Notes under the pieces: model-generated | The model's database searches: none | Seen by the model: only the letters and a program-made list of their open reading frames with translations | What the model was told of the DNA's origin: nothing | Assembly: GCA_018222765.1 (NCBI GenBank) | Contig: JAAEZT010000005.1 | Location: forward strand, 1 to 64,000 | DNA: 64,000 nt | Origin: a bacterium | GTDB taxonomy: Bacteria > Verrucomicrobiota > Verrucomicrobiia > Verrucomicrobiales > Akkermansiaceae | Direction of reading: 5' to 3' | Translations under genes and position numbers: made by a program | Shown here: positions 39,923 through 49,368 of the stretch, in pieces | Numbering within the stretch: position 1 is the stretch's first letter | Layout: each line of letters begins with the position of its first letter

Positions 39923-40952
39923 TCAAAATGTTTTGGTATGCGGCTACAATTCGTAGTCCAATTTCCTCCCAAGCAAATTCATTTTTCACCCAATTCGCGC
40001 CCCGCTGTCCCATGAGCGATCTTTCTTCGCAGGCTAGGGCTGACTGTAAGGCCTTGGCGAGTGCTTCGGGTGTTGGGTCGACCCACCAGCCGCATCGATT
40101 TTCGATGAGACCTTTCCAGGGTGTTCCGGTTGTGGTGATGACAGGAGTGCCTGCGGCGAGAGCTTCTGCAATGACGATACCAAAGTTTTCGCTGTAGGTG
40201 GGGAGGGCAAAAAGTTGAGCGCTTCCGAGAGCAGACAGCTTCTCCTTCCCTTCGAGCGGGCCCTCGAAGCTCCATTCATCCGAAAGATTGGCTTGTGCGA
40301 CCGCTCTTTTGACTTCTTCGGTGTGGCCACCCTCATCAGGGCCGATAACGCGCATGCGCCATCCCTCGGGGCAGATCTTTTTCCAAACATCGACCCACAT
40401 CAGAAGTCCTTTTTTCGGATGGATTCGGCTGAGAAAGACGACAGTTTTCTCCTTGCTGAAGTCTCCTTTGAATTCAGTGAAATCAATGCCGTTTGGAATG
40501 ACGAATGATTCCTGATCGAGTCCGAGTTCGCGGAATTGCGCCGCTTCGGATTCGGCGGTGGCGTGGAGGGCCGCGGCGGATTTGAGATCGCGTCGCTGGT
40601 AGAGCCACCAGGCGATTTTCTTTTTCCACTTATTGTGATTGATAGCCCAGGGTTCGAGCATGCCTCTTGGGCTGACAATGAGTGGGATCTTGTTGGAGCG
40701 GGCCCATTGAGCCATACGGTGGTTGTTGGGCAGCCAGACTCCGTGATCGTGGAGGAGGTCGATTTCGATGTCGGGAAAGTCACCCCGATGAAGAGTGACG
40801 CCGGTGGGCTCTTCGATTGTTTCTGGTATGTCCGGTGCCCAGAGGTGGACTTCGGCCCCTGCTTTTGCTGCAGCGGAGGCGAGTCCCGGGACGGACCGCG
40901 CGGGGCCACCGGTGTCCAGGCTGAGGCTGGCAACTGTGTGGAAAATACGCAT
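39912..40952 (-). CDS. glycosyltransferase family 4
   Basis: 346 residues from ATG 40950-40952, one base after the stop of the upstream GT; the longer frame to 41111 would lie within that gene. Starts MRIFHTVASLSLDTGGPARS with a GT4 proximal Gly loop. Donor half has VVFLSRIHPKKGLLMWVDVW and the E-x7-E region YSENFGIVIAEALAAGTPVI. The GGPARS start is common in enzymes adding Glc or Gal in exopolysaccharide clusters. Confidence 0.85.
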   Translation of the reverse strand: MRIFHTVASLSLDTGGPARSVPGLASAAAKAGAEVHLWAPDIPETIEEPTGVTLHRGDFPDIEIDLLHDHGVWLPNNHRMAQWARSNKIPLIVSPRGMLEPWAINHNKWKKKIAWWLYQRRDLKSAAALHATAESEAAQFRELGLDQESFVIPNGIDFTEFKGDFSKEKTVVFLSRIHPKKGLLMWVDVWKKICPEGWRMRVIGPDEGGHTEEVKRAVAQANLSDEWSFEGPLEGKEKLSALGSAQLFALPTYSENFGIVIAEALAAGTPVITTTGTPWKGLIENRCGWWVDPTPEALAKALQSALACEERSLMGQRGANWVKNEFAWEEIGLRIVAAYQNILNGH

Positions 40953-40953
40953 A

Positions 40954-42060
40954 TCAGGGATGGCTTGAGAGGATCTTGGCGAGTCGGTTGCGGAAGGCAT
41001 CCTTGCCAAATCGTGTGGTGCAGTCGTCGTGAAGCTCTTGGCGGTTCCGCGGAGGGGAGGTGAGAGCTTTGTCGATGGCGGCGGCGATTTCCTCGTCGCT
41101 TTCGGGGTCAATCAAGGTGCCGAGTTCGCCATTAGCAAGAGCATCGACCGAACCGTCGCGATTGCCGGCGATGACGGGGAGTCCGGTGGCTGCGGCTTCG
41201 AGAAAGACAATACCGAAGCCTTCTTTTTTACTCGGAAGAACGAAGAGGTCGGAGCTGCGATAGAGATCGGGTAGGGTTTCGTCAGGGACGAAACCGGGGA
41301 AGCGGCAATGGCCGCAAATGCCAAGGTCCGCTGCGATTTGTTTGACGTTTTCAAGGTCGTCGCCTTTGCCTCCTAGCACCCAATGAAGCTTGGGGTGTTT
41401 CTTGATGAGTTGGGGCATGAGTTGCAGGAGACGATGGTAGCCTTTAGCTGATTCGGTTTTACTAACGCGGCACATGCTGAGCATGACTTGGGCGTTATCG
41501 GGGAGGCTCAAATCTTCACGCCAGGGAGTCTTGGAAGGGATGGCAGTAAAGCGTGTTGCGTCGAAGGTGTTTGGGAAAACTTCGATGGGTGGAGTCATCT
41601 CTCCAAGTTGGCTGCGGAGTCGCTTGGCGGTGTAGTTACTCACCGGTAGAATACAGTGAGCGGACCGCAAGCCATCAGCGACCTTACTGCCTTCGATATT
41701 CCAGACATCGATGCCGTGGGCCACGCTGAGATAAGGTTTCTTGGTGAGTTTGAGCCAAGGAGTGAAATGGGGATGGGTCGAGAAAAAGAATGGGCATGCT
41801 TTGGTGGCGCTGGCGGCCATGATGGCATAGCGTCGCAGGGAGTTGGGGAGAGAACCGCATCCGGTGAAGGAACGATCTTTCAAGAAGTCGTCAGGGCAGC
41901 CGCTTCGGCGGTCGTTTCGGGAAATGACTGGAACGGGGCTTCCATAGATTTCATCGAGTGCTTCGATGGTGCGTCGTGAAAAGACCTGTACTCCGCCGGT
42001 GACCCGAAAAAGTTCGGGTACCAAGACCACCGGAGGGGAGTTGTCAGGTGAGGTCTTCAT
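40954..42060 (-). CDS. glycosyltransferase family 4
   Basis: 368 residues. VTGGVQVFSRRTIEAL is the acceptor-side Gly loop. The donor half has VMLSMCRVSKTESAKGYHRL and KKEGFGIVFLEAAATGLPVI with the E-x7-E pair, and GSVDALANGELGTLIDPES at the end. The stop overlaps the next GT by one base spacing and the start overlaps the previous GT by 4 bases. One of at least six GT4 enzymes in the cluster. Confidence 0.87.
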   Translation of the reverse strand: MKTSPDNSPPVVLVPELFRVTGGVQVFSRRTIEALDEIYGSPVPVISRNDRRSGCPDDFLKDRSFTGCGSLPNSLRRYAIMAASATKACPFFFSTHPHFTPWLKLTKKPYLSVAHGIDVWNIEGSKVADGLRSAHCILPVSNYTAKRLRSQLGEMTPPIEVFPNTFDATRFTAIPSKTPWREDLSLPDNAQVMLSMCRVSKTESAKGYHRLLQLMPQLIKKHPKLHWVLGGKGDDLENVKQIAADLGICGHCRFPGFVPDETLPDLYRSSDLFVLPSKKEGFGIVFLEAAATGLPVIAGNRDGSVDALANGELGTLIDPESDEEIAAAIDKALTSPPRNRQELHDDCTTRFGKDAFRNRLAKILSSHP

Positions 42061-43214
42061 TTTATGATGGCTTCGATGAGAGCATCGCCTGCCGCTTTGT
42101 AGGAAAACTTGTCCATTTTCTTCTTCGCACGTTGCCCCATTTTTCGGGTTTCTTCAGGGTTCTTCAGTGCCTGCTTCATAGTTTTTTTGAGCGCCTTGAC
42201 GTCTCCGGCCGGAAAAATCCATCCGGTCTTTCCTTCGATGACGAGGTCGGGCCCACAGCCGACATGACTGCTCACGATGGCGGGCCTTCCAAGATTCATT
42301 GCTTCGTTGACCGCCAGTCCCCAGGTCTCACCGCGTCCGTAGGATGGAAGCATCACGATGTCTCCGGTGGCATAGACTTTGGGCATTTGGCTTTGGTTTT
42401 GGAAAGGCGCGAAGAAGACGCGTTTATCCTTAGTCCTCTTTAATTGTTCTTCGTGTTCCCCACCGCCAATCAGGAGGAGGGCGCAATCGGGGTTGTCGAT
42501 TTCTTCAAAAGCGGCGAGCAGATCGAGAGGACGCTTTTTCGATTCGAATTTTCCCGCTGAAAGAAAGACGAAGGCCTTCTTGGGAATTCCGAGTTCCTTG
42601 CGCCATTTTTTGGCTCCCTTCTCTGCTTCCTCCGCGGCGTCTTGAAAGCGGTCATTGTCGACACAGTGATAGGCGCGCGTGAGTTTCTTCTTCTTAATGC
42701 CGCAGCTTCTAAAATATTCTTCGTTGGCCTGACCGACCGAGAGAAAGGTTTGGAAGCGCCTGAAGATCATGGCCCGGAGATTGCGGGAGAGTTTCAGTTT
42801 CCAGCCTTTCGCTGGGAAGAGGTTGTGGGAGTCTCCCCGAAAAATCATGGGAACCTTGCGAAGTTGGCGGGAGAGAATAATGCGCAGATGGGTGGCGTAG
42901 TTATACCCGAAGATCAGGATGGAGTCGGGAGCCCATTTCGAAATGGCTTTGACCGCTCCGGGATTATCCAGTCCGCGGAAATGGTGTGTGCCAGGGTCTT
43001 TGCTTTGGTTTTTAAGAAATTCGAAATTATAGCCGTCGAGCAGTGGAATGTCCCAGCTGAAAGAAGTTCCGAACTTTTCGTCGGTCGTCTCCTTGATGCC
43101 GAAATCCCAAAGATAAAAGACCTTGAGCTTTAATTCATCTCTGTCCGCCAGGTGGCGAAACCACGGAGAGTAATATTGGATCGGGTGGGAAATGACCACC
43201 GCAAGTCGTTTCAC
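42057..43214 (-). CDS. glycosyltransferase family 4
   Basis: About 385 residues from GTG 43212-43214, giving VKRLAVVISHPIQYYSPWFR, which is how many relatives begin (MKRLAVV…). The frame is open to 43631 but that part runs through the upstream polymerase gene with Ser/Pro-rich noise. A GTG at 43226 is also possible. The donor half has FVFLSAGKFESKKRPLDLL and the YGRGETWGLAVNEAMNLGRP loop with E-x7-E. Basic C-terminus. Confidence 0.8.
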   Translation of the reverse strand: MKRLAVVISHPIQYYSPWFRHLADRDELKLKVFYLWDFGIKETTDEKFGTSFSWDIPLLDGYNFEFLKNQSKDPGTHHFRGLDNPGAVKAISKWAPDSILIFGYNYATHLRIILSRQLRKVPMIFRGDSHNLFPAKGWKLKLSRNLRAMIFRRFQTFLSVGQANEEYFRSCGIKKKKLTRAYHCVDNDRFQDAAEEAEKGAKKWRKELGIPKKAFVFLSAGKFESKKRPLDLLAAFEEIDNPDCALLLIGGGEHEEQLKRTKDKRVFFAPFQNQSQMPKVYATGDIVMLPSYGRGETWGLAVNEAMNLGRPAIVSSHVGCGPDLVIEGKTGWIFPAGDVKALKKTMKQALKNPEETRKMGQRAKKKMDKFSYKAAGDALIEAIIK

Positions 43215-43227
43215 TTTGGAGGCCACT

Positions 43228-44811
43228 TTATTGGTAATGTTGATTGGGTTTGGGGCCTTTGGCTTCCTCTTCCTGTTCTTTCTTGAAGAGAATGAAAAGA
43301 CCTGATCCGGCGACGGTGACAGCAACGAGGAACTGGAATGTGGAGGTGAGGAGGACACTGGCGACCATTTCGTATGAGCCCGCGGTGATGAGAAGGAGTC
43401 CTCCGAGAATGAAGCCTTCCACTGACATGACACGTTTGCGCATAGATGTACGCTCCAACCAACCCAATGCGGCACCCATGAGAAGGCCGAATAAAACAGG
43501 ACCGCCCCATACTCCAAAGTTTCCGATGGCTTCGGGCAGAAGTCCCCAGGCAATGAATACCTTTTCGGTATCTTCTTTTGAGGCCTGGCGACCGAAGTGG
43601 ACATTGAGGATGGCTTGTCCTTCGTGGGCAAATGGTTTGTCTGGCCAGAAGGCGCGTGGAATGAATAGTGGGGGGATCAGGGCATAGGTTTCACCGGCGA
43701 GGATTGCCTTGTTCTTGTGTTCGATGGCATCGACGACGTAGAGCGTGTTTTGGAGATTGTTGATTCGCTCGAAGATGCTCATTCCTTCCTCGGGTGCGAC
43801 GCTGTTCTTTTTCTTGGAACCAAATATTGTTTCACTGCTGGTCTCAATCCAGTCGACATAGAATTGGGGAAGATTTTCAAAATTAAGCTGGGTCTCAAGA
43901 GTTCCCGGAACCCAGTAGCGCTCCCGAATATCGGTTTTGCCCTGATTGAGAAATCCGACGATTCCCAGTGTTGCTGCCAGGAGCCCCCATGGAGGATTTC
44001 CTTTTCCCAGAGCCATACCCACGATGGAGGCGAGGACGATGCTGCTGGCGGCCGAAATCAAGACGTCGACCATTGAGAAGAGACAGATCATGAGAACCAG
44101 GACCCAGAAGAGTAATTTTTTTCCGGGTTCGGAAACTTTCCCTAGAACGAGTCCTCCGAGGAGTGCGCCCAACATGGCCGCGGCGGAGGCAAAGGTTCGC
44201 AAGATAGGGAAGACCCCTTGAAGTGAGGGCGGGAGAAGGTTCCAGATCAGGCCGGTTCGTGAACCGAAGTGAAACAAGACCGCGAGGACCAAGAGGCCCG
44301 AGGCGAGGGTGAAGCACTTGACTTCCGCTTCCTGTCCTTTGCCCAGCGACAGGTCAAATTTCGAGGGGGTCCGTTCTCCGCGATTGATGACGAAGTTCCA
44401 CCCGCTCATCACACAGGTGAAAAAGATCCCGGTAATGAGAGCTGAAGTGATGAGGACCTGCTCGTAGTTACCGGGGATCTCGTGGCGATAGGCGAAAAGA
44501 GGCAAGGCATAGACGAGGCCCTGCTGGGTGAGGAAAATGGGGAGGATGGGAAGGCCGTTGCGGTTTTGATTCAGCCAATAGCGATAGCCCAAGATCGCCG
44601 GAGCCACGATCATGACATAGGGCAGAGCGTAATCTGCGTAAGTCATAACGAGAGTTGCCAGGCCGAGAATGCTGATGATCAGAAGGGCGTAATATCCGCC
44701 CCGAAACAAGCCGCGGGCCTGGTGCGAAGTGTCCGTATAGGTGGCCTCAACGAAGCTTACATTGACGGGTTTCACCCGGCGGGTGCGACGTTTTCTAGGA
44801 GGGTGGTTCAT
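43228..44811 (-). CDS. oligosaccharide repeat-unit polymerase-like membrane protein (Wzy-like)
   Basis: 527 residues. A basic cytoplasmic N-terminus (PPRKRRTRRVK) is followed by about 12 membrane helices. A long periplasmic loop holds the ALIPPLFIPRAFWPDKPF motif, typical of O-antigen/EpsG-type polymerases. A basic/acidic C-terminal tail follows. This is the second polymerase-like protein in the locus, with a different architecture from the one at 33474-34910. Overlaps the upstream glycosyltransferase by ATGA. Confidence 0.78.
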   Translation of the reverse strand: MNHPPRKRRTRRVKPVNVSFVEATYTDTSHQARGLFRGGYYALLIISILGLATLVMTYADYALPYVMIVAPAILGYRYWLNQNRNGLPILPIFLTQQGLVYALPLFAYRHEIPGNYEQVLITSALITGIFFTCVMSGWNFVINRGERTPSKFDLSLGKGQEAEVKCFTLASGLLVLAVLFHFGSRTGLIWNLLPPSLQGVFPILRTFASAAAMLGALLGGLVLGKVSEPGKKLLFWVLVLMICLFSMVDVLISAASSIVLASIVGMALGKGNPPWGLLAATLGIVGFLNQGKTDIRERYWVPGTLETQLNFENLPQFYVDWIETSSETIFGSKKKNSVAPEEGMSIFERINNLQNTLYVVDAIEHKNKAILAGETYALIPPLFIPRAFWPDKPFAHEGQAILNVHFGRQASKEDTEKVFIAWGLLPEAIGNFGVWGGPVLFGLLMGAALGWLERTSMRKRVMSVEGFILGGLLLITAGSYEMVASVLLTSTFQFLVAVTVAGSGLFILFKKEQEEEAKGPKPNQHYQ

Positions 44812-46082
44812 GCGGATTCCTTCAGGCAGGTTTTGAAGAAGGCGCCCAATCTCTGAGCTTGTGACTTCGCATCATAGGGAATGAAGGCCTCCTCATCGAG
44901 AGGGACTTTTCGGATGTCGCCATTTTCATCGAGAGCGGTGGCGCGAATCTTTTCGGCGAGTTGCTTGGTCGAGGTGTCGGAGTCGAAATTTACGATGGTT
45001 CCGCCATTCACCGAGTTCATGATTTTGGTGACGGAGCTTTCTCGATGGAAGACGGCCAGCATGGGGCGTCCGGCAAGAAGATAGGGGTAGATTTTGGAGG
45101 CCGTGTAGCCGGGGTCGTTGGAACCGGGAACAAGCAGAGCGTCGGCATCAAGGAGGCACTTCAAGGCGGTGGAGTAGGGAATGCGATCGGGTGATTCGTG
45201 AACGATGGACTTCAAACCGTAGTCCGCGGCAAGTGGTTCGATCGATTTCTCTCCACGCCCAGCCCCGGCATAGGAGGTGCCGATGAAGTGAAGGCGAAGT
45301 TGTTCTTTCTTTGGGTGATCTCGAAGGGTTTCGAAGATGCCTCGCACGGAGGATTCCATGTAAGCGCCTCCGGCTCCGATATAAACCCAGTGGGTGAATT
45401 GGTCTTCCGGATCGAAAAGGTCCTGTGTGGTGTCGGTGACTCGGTTGAGGTCACGACGATCACCAGGAAAGGGAAGAACGATGGAGGGTGGAACCTCGCC
45501 GTAACGTTTGGCAAGTTGCTTGGGGTAGGCGGGGGAAACTGAGGTTATTCCAATGCACTCGGCGATGACCCGAGGTTCGTGGAATACGTTGAGTCGCTGG
45601 GAGAGCCAATACTTGATTGGCCCACCGGGAGGTCTGACTTGTGGGTTCTCGCGATAGTAATCGGTAACCCAAGGGTCGTGGTAATCCATGGCGAAGGGAA
45701 CGCCGAACCGTTTTTTCCAGCGTGGGCCCAGACTATGGACGGTCCATTGGGTAGTGGAGAAGTAGACGAGATCGAATTTCCCGTCCTTGAGAAGCTCATC
45801 GCCTTTTTTTCTGAGGGCGCGTTTTGCCCGGGGGCTCAGGGTGCCCAAGCCCGGGATCTTTCGCCAGGATAGATCGAGCGCGTTGACGCGATGAATGGGG
45901 ATATCGTCGGGAAGTCCTTCGACAAGCCAAGGGTCTTCCGGCGCGGCGACCTGGGCGGAATTGACGGCGAGGACTTCGGCGGTCATTCCGGCTTCGGCGA
46001 GATAGGGAAGGATCATGCGCACCCGTTGCATATCCGGCGCATTCGTCGGAGGGAAGTGGGGTGAGATGATGAGGACCTTCAT
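44808..46082 (-). CDS. glycosyltransferase (GT-B, family 4-like)
   Basis: 424 residues from ATG 46080-46082, overlapping the stop of the upstream GT (ATGA); the frame extends to 46253 only through that gene. Begins MKVLIISPHFPPTNAPDMQR, the usual start of the WbuB-like acceptor domain. Contains FAMDYHDPWVTDYYRENP, and a donor half with THWVYIGAGGAYMESSVRGI and LLAGRPMLAVF. Part of the same transcript. Confidence 0.8.
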   Translation of the reverse strand: MKVLIISPHFPPTNAPDMQRVRMILPYLAEAGMTAEVLAVNSAQVAAPEDPWLVEGLPDDIPIHRVNALDLSWRKIPGLGTLSPRAKRALRKKGDELLKDGKFDLVYFSTTQWTVHSLGPRWKKRFGVPFAMDYHDPWVTDYYRENPQVRPPGGPIKYWLSQRLNVFHEPRVIAECIGITSVSPAYPKQLAKRYGEVPPSIVLPFPGDRRDLNRVTDTTQDLFDPEDQFTHWVYIGAGGAYMESSVRGIFETLRDHPKKEQLRLHFIGTSYAGAGRGEKSIEPLAADYGLKSIVHESPDRIPYSTALKCLLDADALLVPGSNDPGYTASKIYPYLLAGRPMLAVFHRESSVTKIMNSVNGGTIVNFDSDTSTKQLAEKIRATALDENGDIRKVPLDEEAFIPYDAKSQAQRLGAFFKTCLKESA

Positions 46083-47293
46083 AAAGCTTGAGAGATCTTT
46101 TCTACCAGGATGGGTTCGAAGGTTTCCCAGGACCATACTCCGGCGGCGGCTACTTTTGCGAGTGATTTGGCGGCGGCTACTTTGTCGGGATGGTCGAGAC
46201 AGAATTGAATGCGTTTGATGAGAGCATCCTCGTCGTTGGGTTCGATGATCCACCCAACGCCTTCGGCTTTGTCCAAAACTTCAATCTGACCTGAAGTGCG
46301 GGTTGCGATGGTGGCAAGACCGCAGCGCATGTATTCGAAAATCTTGTTCGTCGCGGTGAGGTCGCGGCTTTTGCAGAAAGGATCTTCCAGGGCGAGTCCG
46401 ATGTCGTGGCTCGCGCTGTGGGCAGGGAGGTCCCTGTTTAGGACGATGGGTTGAATGATCACGCGATCGCGGATGCTTTCAGGGAAGGTTTCTTCGAACC
46501 AATCCTGTCGGTTTCGTAGAGTGCCGCGGAGGTGGAGTTGCCAATTGCCTCTTACTTTGCTAAGTGCATGACCGAGGATTTCCAATCCACGTCCCGGTCC
46601 AATGGTTTGGGAGAACCAATAGAGAGAAACGCAGTCGGGATCTCGTTTGTCGGCGTTGATGTCTTCCTTCGGCGAGTCCGCCCAGGGGAAGGTGTTGGGG
46701 ATGCTCGTGGGCGGCGTGTCAAGACCGGCCCAGCTGGAAAGTTTGGCGGCCATGGCTTCGGTGGTCGCAAAGCTTACTGCCCCGTTTTTCAGCATATATT
46801 TTTCGCCTGCAGCGAGTGCCTCGACCGGGCGCTCCTTGCGGGATTCGGGAAGGAGGTCTTCGGAGAACCAATCTTCGAAATCGATGCCTACTTTGAAGCC
46901 TGCTTTGATCAAGCGAGGACCGGCCCAGAGCCCGGGTTCGCAATGAACCATGGTGAGGTCGGGCTTGAGACGTTTAATTTCGCGAATCATTGCGCGGGCG
47001 CTGAGGCCGTAGACTTCGGGGAGGACGATGCCGAAGCGCTTGAAGGCTTCGCGTGCGATTTTTCCTTTGATTCGTAATCCGAGAGGAGAATTGCGGAGAT
47101 CAATGAGTGGGATGTAAGTGATGCCGAGACGCTCGGCGAGGGCGAGGTCTTCTTGAGCTCGCTCGTCACTCCACCAGCTTCCAAAAACGGTTACGTCAGC
47201 CCCGACCCTGGCCAGCGAACCCGCCTCCTTTTGCGCCCGCGGAGCGTTGGCAAAATGCTGGAGCGTGAGGAGTGCGACTTTCTTTCCCTTCAT
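46079..47293 (-). CDS. glycosyltransferase (GT-B fold)
   Basis: 404 residues. Starts MKGKKVALLTLQHFANAPRA, then EAGSLARVGADVTVFGSWWS in the acceptor half. The donor half has VSLYWFSQTIGPGRGLEILG and NKIFEYMRCGLATIATRTSG, the latter a donor-binding loop of GT4-like enzymes. Separated by 2 bases from the acyltransferase stop upstream. Confidence 0.78.
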   Translation of the reverse strand: MKGKKVALLTLQHFANAPRAQKEAGSLARVGADVTVFGSWWSDERAQEDLALAERLGITYIPLIDLRNSPLGLRIKGKIAREAFKRFGIVLPEVYGLSARAMIREIKRLKPDLTMVHCEPGLWAGPRLIKAGFKVGIDFEDWFSEDLLPESRKERPVEALAAGEKYMLKNGAVSFATTEAMAAKLSSWAGLDTPPTSIPNTFPWADSPKEDINADKRDPDCVSLYWFSQTIGPGRGLEILGHALSKVRGNWQLHLRGTLRNRQDWFEETFPESIRDRVIIQPIVLNRDLPAHSASHDIGLALEDPFCKSRDLTATNKIFEYMRCGLATIATRTSGQIEVLDKAEGVGWIIEPNDEDALIKRIQFCLDHPDKVAAAKSLAKVAAAGVWSWETFEPILVEKISQAL

Positions 47294-47295
47294 GA

Positions 47296-48402
47296 TTATT
47301 TGCGTGTGCCGACTTTGCTTTTGAGACGAAGGAAGGGTTTTTCAACGAGGTAGTAGGAGGCGATAGCGGTGGCGAAGACGGGGGCTAGCCAGTAGGGGAA
47401 GGCGAAGAAGCGAGGTGCACCATTGAATCCGTAGCTCTCGGGTGGGCTGCAGTAGATTTGCTGCCAGAGATAAATTGAGTAGGACCATACACCAACGAGG
47501 GCGACGGGCTTCCAGTCCAGCCATGAGACGGCGAAGAAACGCGGATGGAAAAGGACAAAGCCAACGATTAGCGCGATGCCAAAGGCGCTGAAACTGCTGG
47601 CGAGTGGAGTCGTGATCACCTCAAGCTTTCCGACCACGATAAGAAGGTGCGGAATGAAGATGAGGAGAAGGGCTCCGATGAAGACGGGCCACTTTCTTTT
47701 TTCCATGACGGTCTCGACGCACTTTGCACGGAAGCCGAGAGCGAAAGCGAGGAGGCAGCCGTAGGCGAGGGAATCGAAGTGGGTGAAGAAGGAGTGTTCG
47801 CCAAAGAGTATGGAGTGTTCGTCGAGCGAGCCAAGATGTCGGCAGATGGGGCCCAGAACGACGGGAATGAGAAGGACGTAAAAAGCTTTGCGGGGTTGCT
47901 CGCTTTTGACGAGGAAGAGCCAGAAGAGGAAGGGCCAAAGAAGGTAGAATTGTTCTTCGACTGAGAGGCTCCAAACGTGGTCGGCGATTTTGGGCACCTC
48001 CATGAAGTTGACCAGATAGGTGAGGAGGGCGAACCAGCTCAATCCGGAAATAGCGAGTGGTGCAAAGGCTGCGATAATGCCAATGACGATAAGGAAGGCG
48101 ACGTAGGCGGGGAGAATGCGGAGTGCGCGTCGAAGGTAGAAAAGCTTCAGGCTGACGTCGCCATGTTTGAGTTTCTCTTTTAGCAGGAGAAAAGTGATGA
48201 GGAATCCGCTCAAGACGAAGAAGGCTTGTACACCAGTTGTGCCAGGCGGAACCCAGCGCGTAATGTCTGCCAATGCGGCCGGGTAGTGGGAGGCATCTTC
48301 GGAGTGCGCGATGAGAACGAGCAGGACGCTGATGCAACGCAGTCCGTCGAGGCAAGGGAGACGGCGGTAGTTTGCGACCTTGTCGGGAAATTGCAGGTTC
48401 AT
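47296..48402 (-). CDS. acyltransferase 3 family membrane protein (OafA-like)
   Basis: 368 residues with about ten membrane helices. The N-terminal signature is RRLPCLDGLRCISVLLVLIAH, with the catalytic His in LIAHS, and the RxxR-like block is GFLITFLLLKEK…FYLRRALRILPAYVAFL. The DHVWSLSVEEQFYLLWPFLF motif is diagnostic of the family. Transfers acetyl or another acyl group from the cytoplasm to sugars at the periplasmic side. TAATG overlap with the upstream GT2 gene. Confidence 0.92.
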   Translation of the reverse strand: MNLQFPDKVANYRRLPCLDGLRCISVLLVLIAHSEDASHYPAALADITRWVPPGTTGVQAFFVLSGFLITFLLLKEKLKHGDVSLKLFYLRRALRILPAYVAFLIVIGIIAAFAPLAISGLSWFALLTYLVNFMEVPKIADHVWSLSVEEQFYLLWPFLFWLFLVKSEQPRKAFYVLLIPVVLGPICRHLGSLDEHSILFGEHSFFTHFDSLAYGCLLAFALGFRAKCVETVMEKRKWPVFIGALLLIFIPHLLIVVGKLEVITTPLASSFSAFGIALIVGFVLFHPRFFAVSWLDWKPVALVGVWSYSIYLWQQIYCSPPESYGFNGAPRFFAFPYWLAPVFATAIASYYLVEKPFLRLKSKVGTRK

Positions 48403-49364
48403 TAGGCGTGACGAAATTTGTTGGTCGCCGATTCAATGCGACGGGCGAGCTTCCAGCCGACGAGCTTGCGAAGCTTTTGAAATTTTGGTGGGCCGTCCGG
48501 CTCGAGAGAGCTTCCGCCTAGGTCGGAGACACGCGCGGCGGCCCTGGCGAGGAGGTCAGGGTGGGCGGGGTAGAAGGTGTAGATGAAGTCCTGTAGCATG
48601 GCGGCGGCAGATTTTCTTGCTTGGGCGTCATCGCGTTTGGCAAGGAAATGACCGGCACCCCGCGAGAAGGAGCGGTATGCCGATTCGGCCCCAATGCGGT
48701 CGGATCTTTGGGAGAGGCTACCGGCCATGCCCGAGCGGTAGTAGAGGATGGTGTCGGGAACGAAAAGGATATCGTCGCAATGAGCAAAGATGCGGGCGTG
48801 GAATTCGAAGTCGTCGAGGAGAGTGAGTTCTTCATCCCAGCCACCGGTGGCATCAAGAATGGATTTTGGAATGAGGAACATCCCGGCCTGCATCATGGGG
48901 CGAGCGTTGACACAGGCTTCGATGAGCCAGTCCGGGCCTTTCATGTCGCGCCAGACTCCTTCGGGGTTGGCTTGGTAGCTGCTGGGGTCGTCGTTGTAGA
49001 AGCGCCCCCACTCCGAAGAAGCGATGGAGTTGGTCGTGCCCTCCAAGCGGGCGACTTGACTGGCTACCATTTCGGGAGAGAGGAGATCGTCAGCGTCGAA
49101 GAATTTGATGTAATCACCGCTCGCTTCGTGCAGGGCGCGGTTGCGGGATTTTGCGGCACTGCCACATTGCTCGGTGACGACGATGATGCCGTGATCCTTT
49201 TGGTAGCGATCGAGGATCTCCTTGCTCTGATCCGTCGAGGCGTCGTTAGTAACGATGATTTCGATGTTGTCGTAAGTTTGGGCGAGCAGGGAATCGAGAG
49301 TGGCCTCCAAATAGTCCCCAGCGTTGTGGCAGGGAATGCAAATGGAGACCTTGGGATTGCTCAT
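48402..49364 (-). CDS. glycosyltransferase family 2
   Basis: 320 residues from ATG 49362-49364; an in-frame ATG at 49400 lies within the preceding gene. Start KVSICIPCHNAGDYLEATLD, nucleotide-binding EIIVTNDASTDQSKEIL, and DxD-type motif YIKFFDADDLLSPEMVA. The conserved ED-like region is GGWDEELTLLDDFEFHARIF. C-terminal amphipathic helices. Inverting GT-A enzyme of the cluster. Confidence 0.88.
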   Translation of the reverse strand: MSNPKVSICIPCHNAGDYLEATLDSLLAQTYDNIEIIVTNDASTDQSKEILDRYQKDHGIIVVTEQCGSAAKSRNRALHEASGDYIKFFDADDLLSPEMVASQVARLEGTTNSIASSEWGRFYNDDPSSYQANPEGVWRDMKGPDWLIEACVNARPMMQAGMFLIPKSILDATGGWDEELTLLDDFEFHARIFAHCDDILFVPDTILYYRSGMAGSLSQRSDRIGAESAYRSFSRGAGHFLAKRDDAQARKSAAAMLQDFIYTFYPAHPDLLARAAARVSDLGGSSLEPDGPPKFQKLRKLVGWKLARRIESATNKFRHA

Positions 49365-49368
49365 GAGT